Part shown: positions 8,893 through 17,041 of the stretch, piece by piece
How the letters are laid out: each line of letters begins with the position of its first letter
Position numbering within the stretch: position 1 is the first letter of the stretch
Source of the DNA: an uncultured Lachnospiraceae bacterium
GTDB taxonomy: Bacteria > Bacillota > Clostridia > Lachnospirales > Lachnospiraceae
Assembly: GCA_947589095.1 (NCBI GenBank)
Contig: CANQBX010000035.1
Location: 1 to 38,047 of the forward strand
DNA length: 38,047 bases
Direction: 5' to 3'
Notes under the pieces: generated by a model
The model's input: only the letters and a program-made list of their open reading frames with translations
The model's database searches: none
Told to the model about the DNA's origin: nothing
Made by a program: the position numbers and the translations under genes

Positions 8893-8918
8893 AAAGACTG
8901 CATTGCGCGGTCTTTTTT
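8893..8918 (+). terminator. Intrinsic terminator after the AbrB/RelE cassette
   Basis: A 9-bp stem (8893-8901 with 8907-8915, one G-T wobble) closes a 5-base loop and runs into six T. It lies 6 bp after the toxin stop codon and isolates the toxin-antitoxin cassette from the following polymer genes. Confidence 0.85.
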
Positions 8919-8993
8919 GATGAGTATTAGTTACGCAAGCATCGAAGTACGTTATAAATATAATAAATTCGTGAAAGGACAATTAAGACACCC

Positions 8994-10862
8994 ATGAATT
9001 TCTTTTCCAGCATACTTTCATCCCTGATAGCCCTGTGCTATCGCTTCCTTGGCAGCTACACAGCTGCCATCATTTTATTTACGGCACTGACCAAGGTGAT
9101 CCTGTTTCCCATTGCCCTGTGGACGCACCGCAACGGTATCAAGATGGTGGAGCTGACGCCGGAACTGAATGGGCTTAAGATCCGGCACTTTGGTGACCAG
9201 GACACCATCGCGGAGGAGACGCAGGCGCTGTACAAGCGCCGGGGCTACCACCCGCTCCTCAGCACCGTCCCCCTGTTCATCCAGCTTGCGCTGCTCGTCG
9301 GCGTGATCGGGGCTGTGAGAAGTATGCTCGCCGGGACGGACAGCGTGCTCTCCCGGCTGCCTTCGGCGGAGGGCGGGGCCTTCCTGCTGGTGCCGGTCCT
9401 GGCCGGCCTGGCGGCGCTGGCGCTGGGGTTTGCCCAGAACCATTTAAACCCGCTCCAGCGGGAGCAGCCCCCGGCCAGCCAGTGGGGTACCAACGGGTTC
9501 TCCATCGCCATCTCCCTGGCGCTGGGCGCGTTCGTCCCCACCGGGGTGGGGATCTACTGGATATTCAGCAACCTGTTCACGGTCCCGCAGCAGCTGGTGC
9601 TGAACGCTGTCCTGCCGCCGGGGCGGTACGTGGACTATGGGGCGTTAAAGAAGAGTAAGGCGGAGCTTGCCGCCATCAATGGGCTGTCCGCGGGGGTCTC
9701 ACGGGAGGACAGGCAGAGGGAGAAGGCCGACTATAAGAGGTTCTTCTCCGTGGCGAACAAGCACCTGGTGTTCTACTCGGAGGGGAGCGGGTTCTACAAG
9801 TATTTCAGCCGCCTGATCGGCTACCTGCTGGAGCATTCGAACCTGACGATCCATTACATAACCAGCGACCCGAAGGACCAGATATTCGGGATCGCGGAGA
9901 AGGAGGGCCGGATCCGGCCCTATTATATTGGCGAGAAACGGCTGATCACGCTGATGATGAAGATGGACGCGGACATCGTCGTGATGACGATGCCGGATAT
10001 CGAGAACTACCATATCAAGCGGAGCTATGTGAGGCAGGACGTGGAGTATATCTATATGCTGCATGGCTGTACGAGCGTCCATATGGCGATGAGGGAGAAG
10101 GCACTGGACCATTATGACACGGTGTTCTGTCCCGGACCGTATCAGGCTGAGGAAGTAAGATATGCGGAAAAACTGCACGGGCTTCCGCCTAAGAATGTCC
10201 TGGATACCGGGTACGGCCTGATCGAGGACCTGGTGGACGCATATGGGGAAATGGGGGAACAGGCGGCGGAACAGCCCCAGATCCTGATCGCGCCCTCTTA
10301 TCAGGCGGATAACATCATGGACAGCTGCATTGATGAGCTTCTCGGGCAGCTGCTTGGGAAAGGGTACCGTGTCATCGTGAGACCGCATCCGCAGTATATC
10401 CGGCGGACACCCCAGAAGATCGAAGCCTTTGCCCGGAGATATCAGGAACAGATCCGGGAAAAGCTGTTTGAATTCCAGACGGATTTTGCGGCCCCCGACA
10501 CGGTATACCGATCCGATATCGTCATTACGGACTGGTCGTCTATCTCCTGCGAGTTTTCGTTCACGACCTTAAGGCCGACCCTTTATATCAACACCCCGAT
10601 GAAGGTCACGAACCCGCACTATACAGATTATCCGATGACACCCCTGGATATAACGCTGCGGAAACGGCTCGGGGTGGAACTTGAACTGACGGAAACCGGT
10701 AGCGTGGAGTCCGTTATCCGTGAGATGCTGGAAAACCGGGAACAGTACCGGGAGAGGATCCTGCGGACAAGGGAGGATGTAATGCCCCAGTTCGGCCACA
10801 GCGCGGAGATTGGCGGAAAATATATCATATCACAACTTATGAAAAGGAAAGGAAGGGTTTAG
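8994..10862 (+). CDS. YidC/Oxa1 insertase fused to CDP-glycerol glycerophosphotransferase
   Basis: The 622-residue protein joins two domains usually found apart. Residues 1 to about 210 are a YidC/Oxa1-like membrane domain with the signature ALTKVILFPIALWTHRNGIKM, a lysine where the groove arginine of YidC usually lies, and several further membrane helices (for example VPLFIQLALLVGVIGAV and GVGIYWIFSNLFTVPQQ). Residues from about 245 onward are a TagB/TagF-like glycerophosphotransferase, with the conserved HG at 357-358, RPHP at 463-466 and the DWSS motif in the C-terminal part. The enzyme half should transfer glycerol phosphate from CDP-glycerol to a lipid-linked or glycan acceptor. The YidC half may anchor it in the membrane or move its product. 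A single continuous frame with no stop argues that the fusion is real. Confidence 0.88.
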   Translation: MNFFSSILSSLIALCYRFLGSYTAAIILFTALTKVILFPIALWTHRNGIKMVELTPELNGLKIRHFGDQDTIAEETQALYKRRGYHPLLSTVPLFIQLALLVGVIGAVRSMLAGTDSVLSRLPSAEGGAFLLVPVLAGLAALALGFAQNHLNPLQREQPPASQWGTNGFSIAISLALGAFVPTGVGIYWIFSNLFTVPQQLVLNAVLPPGRYVDYGALKKSKAELAAINGLSAGVSREDRQREKADYKRFFSVANKHLVFYSEGSGFYKYFSRLIGYLLEHSNLTIHYITSDPKDQIFGIAEKEGRIRPYYIGEKRLITLMMKMDADIVVMTMPDIENYHIKRSYVRQDVEYIYMLHGCTSVHMAMREKALDHYDTVFCPGPYQAEEVRYAEKLHGLPPKNVLDTGYGLIEDLVDAYGEMGEQAAEQPQILIAPSYQADNIMDSCIDELLGQLLGKGYRVIVRPHPQYIRRTPQKIEAFARRYQEQIREKLFEFQTDFAAPDTVYRSDIVITDWSSISCEFSFTTLRPTLYINTPMKVTNPHYTDYPMTPLDITLRKRLGVELELTETGSVESVIREMLENREQYRERILRTREDVMPQFGHSAEIGGKYIISQLMKRKGRV

Positions 10863-10864
10863 AA

Positions 10865-11122
10865 ATGAAAAAGGTTTTATTTAAGGCGGCAGAGTGCAGT
10901 TATTTTGTTGTCTGCTTCAGTATGCTGGCGGAGATGGAAAGTTATGCTTACATCGACCCGTCCGTTACAACGTATGCGATCCAGGCAATCGCGGGCGTGG
11001 CAATCGCGGTCGGGGCAGTTGCCGGCATTTACTGGAGAAAAGCGAAACGCAGGATCAACGACAGCCTTGGGATCGATGAAAACAGGAATAAGGAAGTTGA
11101 GGAAGAGATAGTCGAAAAATAA
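10865..11122 (+). CDS. Small membrane protein with YIDP motif
   Basis: This is an 85-residue protein with two hydrophobic segments. The first (about 4-22) could be a signal anchor. The second (about 37-57, AIQAIAGVAIAVGAVAGIYW) follows the motif YIDPS, and a charged tail (KRRIND to EEEIVEK) comes last. Small proteins with a YIDPxxxxY motif before a glycine-rich helix occur beside polysaccharide and glycerophosphotransferase genes in Clostridia. Their function is unknown to me. It begins 3 bp after the YidC-transferase fusion and is probably cotranslated; a role as a membrane partner of that enzyme is only inferred. Confidence 0.75.
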   Translation: MKKVLFKAAECSYFVVCFSMLAEMESYAYIDPSVTTYAIQAIAGVAIAVGAVAGIYWRKAKRRINDSLGIDENRNKEVEEEIVEK

Positions 11123-11140
11123 GTGCAGAGGTGCATTTTT

Positions 11141-11836
11141 ATGAAAGCAATTATACTGGCGGCCGGGCGTGGAACCCGGCTGCACGGCCTTACGGGAGGA
11201 AAGCCCAAATGCCTTTTGCAGCTGGGGAATGAAACAGTCCTGGGAAGGGAGATACGCCTTCTGCAGGAGGCGGGGATCCGAAAGGATGATATTTACGTTG
11301 TCGGCGGGTACCGTTATGAGTTTTTGGAGGATATTTCCCCTAACCTGATCATAAACCGTGAATTCGAGACGAAGGATAACTCGTATACCCTCGGGCTGGC
11401 ACTGGGGCAGGTCCCGCCGGATGACATACTGGTCCTTGATTCGGACCTGTGCTTTGAGAAGGATATTCTGACAGCGGTCATCTGTGATCCCCGCTCCAAT
11501 GTGCTGCTGAGCAAAATGTCCGGCGATCTTGGCGAGAGCACCGGGATCGTGACGCGATCCGACGGGAGGGTCACGGCCATTGGTAAAAAATATCAGGACA
11601 CAGGCTTTGTGTACATCAGCATATTTAAAATATCCAAGGATATCGTTGCCCCGTTCCGGGAGCTGCTGCTGGATGAACGGAACGGGAAGACCTGGTATAC
11701 GCTGGCGATTACGGATCTGTGTTCCCGGTATGAGTTTTATAACCTTCCCGTGACAGGAAAATGGCATGAAATTGACTTCCGGGAAGACTACGAGGAAACG
11801 CTTGACCTTTTCCAGCTTGGAGGGAACCGTGTATGA
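11141..11836 (+). CDS. LicC-like sugar-phosphate/choline-phosphate nucleotidyltransferase
   Basis: The 231-residue protein begins with the nucleotidyltransferase signature AIILAAGRGTRL followed by GGKPKCLLQ. It has NSYTLGLAL and the metal-binding VLDSDLCFE, and its length is typical of LicC-type CTP:phosphocholine cytidylyltransferases. It should activate a small phosphorylated alcohol or sugar as its CDP (or other NDP) derivative for attachment to a wall polymer. AGAGG at 11126-11130 suggests ATG 11141 rather than the GTG at 11123. It is clearly paralogous to the first domain of the following protein, whose gene overlaps it by 4 bp. Confidence 0.8.
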   Translation: MKAIILAAGRGTRLHGLTGGKPKCLLQLGNETVLGREIRLLQEAGIRKDDIYVVGGYRYEFLEDISPNLIINREFETKDNSYTLGLALGQVPPDDILVLDSDLCFEKDILTAVICDPRSNVLLSKMSGDLGESTGIVTRSDGRVTAIGKKYQDTGFVYISIFKISKDIVAPFRELLLDERNGKTWYTLAITDLCSRYEFYNLPVTGKWHEIDFREDYEETLDLFQLGGNRV

Positions 11837-14022
11837 AGGTGATTATTCTGGCGGCAGGACGCGGACTGCGCCTGGGAAGCATGACGGAACATATTCCCAA
11901 ATGCATGCTTCCATTCGGATCGGAAACGATCCTGGGACGGCAGGTCCGTATACTGGAGGAAGCCGGGATCCGGCCGGAGGACGTGACCATTATTGCCGGA
12001 TATAAGGCGGAAACGGTAACAGCCCTGTATAACAATGTTATTATCAATGATGATTATTACAAAACGGACAATTCATACAGCCTCTACCTGGCCATCCGGG
12101 AAACCACGGACGATGTCCTGGTCATGGATGGCGACCTTATATTTGAGGATGTCCTTATCCGGCAGCTGTTACAGATAAAAAATCCCAACTGGCTGCTGTG
12201 CCGTAAGACCCGCCAATCCCTGGGGGACACCGGGGCCATACTGGATGAGGATGGCAGCGTCTGTGGGATTGGCAAGCACATAGGGGATTCAGCTTATACA
12301 TATTGCGGGATAGCGCGCATCAGCGGCACGGCGGCCAGGGATCTGTCGGGGCAGCTGCTGGAGAATAAGTCGGAATGGTACACGGTTCCATTAGCACGCC
12401 TTTTTGGCACCCATCTGTTTACGGCGGCTTTTTCCGTCCATGAAGTGTTCGAGGTAAATACATATTTTGATTATGTGAACGCGAAGGACCACTTCGGGAT
12501 TGAGAAACTGAATATTGCGGTAACAGGGGCCTCCGGCCTTCTTGGGAAGAAGGTATACCATATCCTCAAACGCAGGTACCGGGTGACAGGGCTCCAGTAC
12601 AGCAGCGGGGAGCCGGAATTCATTTCGCTGGACATTACCAACAGGGAATCCGTAAAGGCCTTTTTTGAATTGTACCATCCGCAGATCGTGGTCAACTGCG
12701 CCGGCCTGGCGGAACCGGACCGGTGTGAAGCTGACCGGGAGCTGGCGCTGAAGGTCAATGTCGAAGCGGTTCGGATCCTGTGCGAGGTGTGCCGGGAATA
12801 TACGGCAAAACTGATCCATATATCCACGGATTATGTTTTTGACGGGGAAGAGGAGGCGGAGTATGAACCCGGCCACGAACGGCAGCCGCAGAATTATTAT
12901 GGACATACGAAGGTTGAAGCTGAAAATATCGTCATGGGATATAAGAACAGCCTGGTGGTCCGGATCCCGATTATCTATGGATACAATGATGCGTCTGACA
13001 AAGAAACATTTCCTTTGAAGGTTCTTGGAAACCTGAAAAAGGGAAAAACTGTATACATGGACAATAAACAGGTCCGGTATCCCGTGCTGATCGATGAGGT
13101 TGCCATGATGATCGGGGATTCCCTTTCCCGGTCAGGGATCCTCCATATCAGCAGTGCGGTTCCTGTAACCAAGTATACCTGGGCCCGGGTGATCGCCCGT
13201 GTTTTCGGCTTTGATGAAGCCCTTGTCCGGGAGGACAGGGAAAGCTGCCTGCTGAACCGCCCGCCCCATGTGAAACTGAAACTAAGCGATGAAAAATACC
13301 GGGCCAGCGATATCGTCCGCGGCACGGAAATCATGAAGGAACAGATGCACTGTGCTTTTAAGCTGATTTATTCAACCCACCCGGGGGACTCCATTTATGG
13401 GATCAATGTAGGTGAATTCCGGTATAAACTTGGACAGAAGCTTGGGAGATCGCTCCCCCGCGAAATTGTCCGTAAGCTGGACTATATCGTTCCGGTTCCA
13501 TCCAGCGGGTTATATTACGCGATGGGAGTGGCGGATGTGACGCAGGTGCCGTATCTGCAGGCCTTATATAAACCGGATACGACAGCGCGGAGCTTCCAGA
13601 TAGCCAGCAACCGGGCCAGGGCACAGATGATCCGGTCAAAGATCCTTCCGATCAGGAGCCTGCTGGAAGGGAAAAGTATCGCTCTGGTCGATGAGGCCAT
13701 TTTCACAGGGACGACACTGAAAGTTGTATGTGACATGTGTAAGGCATGCAACGTTAAAAAAATCTATATTTTCCTGCCGACTCCGCCCTGTTATAATCGG
13801 TGCGGGGCATATGTCCGGCCGGAACGGGAGCTGCTGTCTGAGTTTACGGATGTCGGGACACTCCGGGATTATTTTAAGGTGGAAGACGTCCTGTTCCAAC
13901 CGTATGGTAATTTTGAAGAATCCATCTGCGGAATCGGCGGTATATGTTATGAGTGCTTTAAACAGACGGCATCAGGCATACCATGTGCCATAACGACATC
14001 AACATTGACAACATGCTCCTGA
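11833..14022 (+). CDS. Three-domain fusion: nucleotidyltransferase, RmlD-like reductase, PurF-like phosphoribosyltransferase
   Basis: This 729-residue protein has three recognisable domains. Residues 1-215 are a LicC-like nucleotidyltransferase (VIILAAGRGLRL, PKCMLP, VMDGDL at 97-102). Residues 226 to about 500 are an RmlD-like extended SDR with TGASGLLG (231-238), HISTDYVFDG (329-338) and the catalytic Y356-x-x-x-K360. Residues about 503-709 match the phosphoribosyltransferase half of PurF: AFKLIYSTHPGDSIYGINV, PVPSSG (554-559), and the PRPP loop VDEAIFTGTT (619-628), where PurF has DDSIVRGTT. No glutaminase domain is present. The last 20 or so residues appear to be out-of-frame text from a joined choline-kinase remnant. 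The combination suggests synthesis of a nucleotide-activated, possibly ribosyl- or amino-modified, decoration. The reaction is unknown. Confidence 0.8.
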   Translation: MKVIILAAGRGLRLGSMTEHIPKCMLPFGSETILGRQVRILEEAGIRPEDVTIIAGYKAETVTALYNNVIINDDYYKTDNSYSLYLAIRETTDDVLVMDGDLIFEDVLIRQLLQIKNPNWLLCRKTRQSLGDTGAILDEDGSVCGIGKHIGDSAYTYCGIARISGTAARDLSGQLLENKSEWYTVPLARLFGTHLFTAAFSVHEVFEVNTYFDYVNAKDHFGIEKLNIAVTGASGLLGKKVYHILKRRYRVTGLQYSSGEPEFISLDITNRESVKAFFELYHPQIVVNCAGLAEPDRCEADRELALKVNVEAVRILCEVCREYTAKLIHISTDYVFDGEEEAEYEPGHERQPQNYYGHTKVEAENIVMGYKNSLVVRIPIIYGYNDASDKETFPLKVLGNLKKGKTVYMDNKQVRYPVLIDEVAMMIGDSLSRSGILHISSAVPVTKYTWARVIARVFGFDEALVREDRESCLLNRPPHVKLKLSDEKYRASDIVRGTEIMKEQMHCAFKLIYSTHPGDSIYGINVGEFRYKLGQKLGRSLPREIVRKLDYIVPVPSSGLYYAMGVADVTQVPYLQALYKPDTTARSFQIASNRARAQMIRSKILPIRSLLEGKSIALVDEAIFTGTTLKVVCDMCKACNVKKIYIFLPTPPCYNRCGAYVRPERELLSEFTDVGTLRDYFKVEDVLFQPYGNFEESICGIGGICYECFKQTASGIPCAITTSTLTTCS

Positions 14023-14363
14023 CGGACACGACGCTGGATATCATAGACTGGGAGTTCGCAGGTTATAACGACCCGGGCTATGACTTCGGTCGTGTGATCG
14101 CGGGGCTGGAATATGAGGCGGACGAGCCGAAGATCCAGGAGATCCTGGAAGCGTATTTCGGGCGTCCTGCGACGGAGAAGGAACACCTGCACTGGATGGC
14201 GTATTCGGCGATCCATAACTGGTACTATGTGGGATGGGCGCTGTATAAGGAGAGCATCGGTGAGAGCAGCCGGGACTGGATGCTGTTCTTCTTCAAGCAG
14301 TCGAAGAAGCTGGCAGAATGGTGCCTGCCGAGGTATGAGAGGTCATACGGGGAAATATATTGA
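13962..14363 (+). pseudogene. Remnant of a LicA-like choline kinase (C-lobe only)
   Basis: From about 13962 the frame offset by one from the preceding gene encodes the catalytic C-lobe of a choline kinase/aminoglycoside phosphotransferase. It has the catalytic loop HNDINIDNML (the H-x-D-x4-N signature) and the metal-binding IDWEFAGYNDPGYDFG. The protein then ends normally at 14363. The whole ATP-binding N-lobe, about 170 residues, is missing, and the frame is closed upstream by TAA at 13959-13961. The phosphoribosyltransferase domain of the previous gene runs straight into it, so a deletion probably joined two genes near 13955-13983. An ATG at 13983 lacks a clear ribosome site. LicA-like kinases normally phosphorylate choline for the adjacent LicC-type enzymes. 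Confidence 0.75.
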
Positions 14364-14445
14364 ATTTGTATTTGAATGCCAAATGCCAAAACCGTATTTA
14401 CTCTTCCCATTTCCCTCGCCCTGTGTTAAAATAATCTTGGCAGGA

Positions 14446-14474
14446 TATCCCCCGCCATCAAAAGGAGGGGGATA
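14446..14474 (+). promoter_or_regulatory. Hairpin sequestering the ribosome binding site of the Rpn gene
   Basis: TATCCCCC at 14446-14453 is perfectly complementary to GGGGGATA at 14467-14474, which contains the 3' part of the GGAGGGGG ribosome binding site just before ATG 14478. An 8-bp stem with a 13-base loop would hide the site and keep translation low. Confidence 0.65.
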
Positions 14475-14477
14475 AAC

Positions 14478-15366
14478 ATGGGTACAACAAGCAAAAGATT
14501 TCAGGATCTGAACCTGTCAAACTATTTCCTGTTCGCCGCCGCGGCGGAGGACGAGGAGACGAGCCAGCTGCTTCTGGAGACGCTGTTGGGCATCAATGTC
14601 AGCGGCGTGAAGGTGAGCGTCGAGCATTCGCTCCTGTACAGCAGTGATTTCCGGAGTGTGCGCCTGGACGTGTATGTCAGCGACACGGTGGAAGTCCATT
14701 ATAACATGGAGATGGAGAACGGCGAGCGGACGTTTCTGCCGCAGAGGAGCCGTTACCACCAGGCGGAGATGGACGTTATCGCATTAAAGCCTGGTGAGGA
14801 CTTCTCGGAGCTGAAACCGGTGTATGTGGTGTTCATCTGCACGTTCGATCCATTTGGGGGGGCTTTATCGTTACACGTTCACAAACCGATGCGAGGAGAA
14901 GGACTTTTTCCCGCTTGGCGACGGAGCGACCAGAGTATTCTTAAGCACGAAGGGAACGAACGAGTCCGAAGTGCCGAAGGAGCTGGTGAACCTGCTGCAT
15001 TATGTGGAGAATTCGACGGACGCGTATGTGAGCAAGGTGGCGGATCTGAAGGTGAGTAAGCTGCATGAGCGGGTCAGAAAGCTGAAGCAGAGCAGAAGCT
15101 GGGAGGCGAGGTATATGCTGTTTGAGGAGCTGCTGCGGGATCGGGAGAAAGAAGGCCATGCGGAAGGCCTCGCAGAAGGCCGTGAACAGGGCCTTGCGGA
15201 AGGCATTCAGGCGGGTGAGGCGCGTATCCTGGCGCTGACCGCGGCGATGGCCGCGGCCGGTGAAGCGGAGAAGATCCCGCGTCTGAGCGAGGATCCGGCG
15301 TTTCTTGAGGAAATGCTTATAAAGTACCGTCTGCAGGACGCGGACGCCGGGGATACGCGGGCGTAG
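14478..15366 (+). pseudogene. Rpn family PD-(D/E)XK nuclease/transposase, frameshifted at a G7 run
   Basis: The first frame gives the N-terminal nuclease half of an Rpn (recombination-promoting nuclease, YhgA-like) protein: FQDLNLSNYFLFAAAAEDEE, RLDVYVSD, the E-M-E-N segment YNMEMENGERT, LPQRSRYHQAEMD, ending in FICTFDPFGG. After seven G at 14856-14862 the expected continuation (LYRYTFTNRCEEKDFF) lies in another frame and runs to 15366, with the low-complexity EGLAEGREQGLAEGI tail typical of the family. Losing one G or gaining two would join the halves into about 296 residues, the normal length. These proteins cut DNA and promote RecA-independent recombination. The break may be genuine, phase-variable, or a sequencing slip. 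Confidence 0.85.
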
Positions 15367-15467
15367 CCGTGCGGCGGGAAGGTTCTATTTGACAGGAAGA
15401 GTAATTCAGTCAGTTACAGTCGAAAATAATCTGAACGAATCAACGCCTGCTTAGATGGCGGGCTTCA

Positions 15468-15557
15468 GGCCGGGCGCTGCGCGCCTCCGGCCGGTATTTT
15501 CACGGGAATATATTTTTTTTAAATAGCGTACAGCAGGGACAGGGCGGCCTGTCCCTG
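15468..15557. repeat. Two GC-rich inverted repeats in the Rpn-XRE intergenic region
   Basis: The gene-free stretch 15367-15730 holds several palindromes. A hairpin with arms 15468-15477 and 15481-15492 (GGCCGGGCGC against GCGC-CT-CCGGCC) is followed by a perfect 10-bp stem, CAGGGACAGG (15534-15543) with CCTGTCCCTG (15548-15557). No open frame of note is present. They could be REP-like repeats or transcript-end structures. Confidence 0.6.
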
Positions 15558-15608
15558 TGCGGCCGTATCGTGGCCGTACCGGCGCGGGGATATTCTGCCT
15601 GACAGCAT

Positions 15609-15659
15609 AAAACCCAAGCCCCTCCGAGCGTGTTGCCTGCGGCGGGGGCTTGGGTTTTT
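15609..15659. terminator. Bidirectional intrinsic terminator
   Basis: A perfect 14-bp stem pairs AAAACCCAAGCCCC (15609-15622) with GGGGCTTGGGTTTT (15645-15658). It has T runs on the 3' side in both orientations, and it lies between the plus-strand Rpn gene and the minus-strand XRE gene. It should end transcription from both sides. Confidence 0.88.
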
Positions 15660-15730
15660 GTTTTCCATGCGAGCCGGTCCGCGGAGGCGCCTGCTCGTAC
15701 TTATCGGTCGCTTCAGATGCCAGATTGGCT

Positions 15731-15970
15731 TTAGTCTTCCGGTTCCAGGTCGTCGAAGATCTCGGAATCGTAGAATTCACGGATCGTCACGCCGAGTCCT
15801 TCGGCAAGGCGCTTAATGTTCACGATGCCGGGATTCTGGCTCTTGCCGTGCAGAATGCTTTTTACTGTAGAGGGCGGCATGCCGCTCTGATAGATCAAGG
15901 CATACACGGATAATCTTTTCTCTTTGCGCAGTTGTTGGATCCTTAACGTGGTAGCTTCCTGTATCTTCAT
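15731..15970 (-). CDS. Small XRE-type helix-turn-helix regulator
   Basis: This 79-residue protein is almost entirely a Cro/C1-type DNA-binding domain. A helix IQQLRKEKRLSVYALIYQSG leads to the recognition helix PPSTVKSILHGKSQNPG, then IKRLAEGLGVTIREFYDSEIF and a short acidic tail. Small stand-alone regulators of this shape are common in Lachnospiraceae and usually act as dimers. Its target is unknown. It is transcribed alone toward the shared terminator at 15609-15659. AAGGAAGGGGC upstream of ATG 15970 (plus-strand 15972-15982) supplies a ribosome site. Confidence 0.85.
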   Translation of the reverse strand: MKIQEATTLRIQQLRKEKRLSVYALIYQSGMPPSTVKSILHGKSQNPGIVNIKRLAEGLGVTIREFYDSEIFDDLEPED

Positions 15971-16071
15971 ATGCCCCTTCCTTTCTTTTCTCCTAGTGTA
16001 TCTTATAAAACATGTCCGATGGGGCGATTTATTATCTTTTGCCTATAAAAGTCGGTAAGTCGAAATAGGCG

Positions 16072-16431
16072 TCAGCTGAGCACGCCTCCGATGATTCCGC
16101 TTCCGGCGCAGAAGCCGGCGGCTGTGGCCAGCTCCTGCGGGGTGGCAGTCAGTCCTTTATTTAACAGGACGGACACGGCCAGAAGGATGGCGAAATAGAG
16201 GAGACCCGCGATAACGCCGCAGAAGAAACGGCCCCGGCGCATGCCTTTGCCGGCCAGGAATCCGGCCAGGGCGCAGGAGAGTATGTAGACGGCGTTGACG
16301 GCCAGACGCACCTGGCTTTCCTGCAGGCGCAGCTTATAGAGACCGAAGGAGATGGCGATCAGCAGGATGGCGGACAGCAGGTAGGAGAAGAGCAGGGAGC
16401 GGAGAAATACTTTAGGAACAGAGATGTCCAT
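16072..16431 (-). CDS. TIGR04086-like four-helix membrane protein
   Basis: The 119-residue protein has four predicted membrane helices (LRSLLFSYLLSAILLIAISFGL, VNAVYILSCALAGFLAGKGM, FFCGVIAGLLYFAILLAVSVLL, ATAAGFCAGSGIIGGVL) linked by short loops with GKGMRRG. This shape and its place next to scfA match the TIGR04086 family of Clostridia. The family has no known function. AAGGAG on the minus strand (plus 16437-16442) places the start at 16431; an upstream in-frame ATG at 16491 would add 20 unlikely residues. It is divergent from scfA. Confidence 0.75.
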   Translation of the reverse strand: MDISVPKVFLRSLLFSYLLSAILLIAISFGLYKLRLQESQVRLAVNAVYILSCALAGFLAGKGMRRGRFFCGVIAGLLYFAILLAVSVLLNKGLTATPQELATAAGFCAGSGIIGGVLS

Positions 16432-16498
16432 GGATGTCTCCTTGATTGTTTGTTGGTTCAGTATATTACCGGATGCAAGAAAATAGTACAAGAAGACC

Positions 16499-16527
16499 TT
16501 GCAACAATGGAATTCTTATGATATACT
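16499..16527 (+). promoter_or_regulatory. Promoter of scfA
   Basis: TTGCAA (16499-16504) and TATACT (16522-16527) are spaced by 17 bp, about 115 bp upstream of the SCIFF peptide start. No other plausible promoter is evident between the divergent membrane protein gene and scfA. Confidence 0.6.
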
Positions 16528-16642
16528 AGCAATGCTTGACTTAAAAGATTCTTGGATACAGTATGTCTGTCAGAGAGCCGGAGGCGGGGAGCCGGACGGC
16601 GGCTGCAGGGCAGGCATCCGGTGCTTTGAAGGAGGATATGAC

Positions 16643-16789
16643 ATGAAGAAAGTTAAAACGCTGAGCGGCAATACGCTGAAAGAGACTATGAAGAAGGGTG
16701 GCTGCGGCGAGTGCCAGACATCCTGCCAGTCCGCTTGCAAGACTTCCTGTACGGTAGGCAACCAGAGCTGCGAGAACGCGAACAGGTAA
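16643..16789 (+). CDS. scfA: SCIFF ranthipeptide precursor (six cysteines in forty-five)
   Basis: This 48-residue peptide has a short leader (MKKVKTLSGNTLKETMKKGG) followed by a core with six cysteines in about 23 residues, spaced C-x2-C-x3-C-x3-C-x3-C-x6-C. It is the SCIFF peptide, found across nearly all Clostridia next to its radical SAM maturase, which forms thioether bonds from these cysteines. GGAGG at 16631-16635 supports ATG 16643. The maturase gene begins 252 bp downstream, beyond two hairpins that may make the peptide more abundant than the enzyme. Its biological role is not established. Confidence 0.95.
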   Translation: MKKVKTLSGNTLKETMKKGGCGECQTSCQSACKTSCTVGNQSCENANR

Positions 16790-16808
16790 TTACTATCGGC
16801 CGTATGTG

Positions 16809-16921
16809 CGCCGATGCGCGGAAATAATGGCTGACTCCAAGCGACGCGCGCATGCGGCGGCATTTTATCAGATGAATAAGCAGTAAGCGAGGAACCCCTA
16901 CGGTCCTTTTGATTGTAGGGG
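16809..16921 (+). terminator. Two hairpins between scfA and scfB, possible leaky terminators
   Basis: Arms CGCCGATGCGCG (16809-16820) and CGCGCATGCGGCG (16847-16859) form a 12-bp stem with one bulge, followed by CATTTTATC. A second hairpin pairs CCCCTAC (16895-16901) with GTAGGGG (16915-16921), followed by CGTTTCGTTT. Neither has a strong T run, so partial read-through into scfB is likely. Confidence 0.5.
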
Positions 16922-17041
16922 CGTTTCGTTTGTTATCATGTCAGTATGCGGGGAGACGGTCACGCCGGGGGATGGCTTTTGCGGCGGATGGATCTTCGCG
17001 GAGCGGCAGACGGCGGAAGCCGTTGTGTGAGGAGATTTCGA

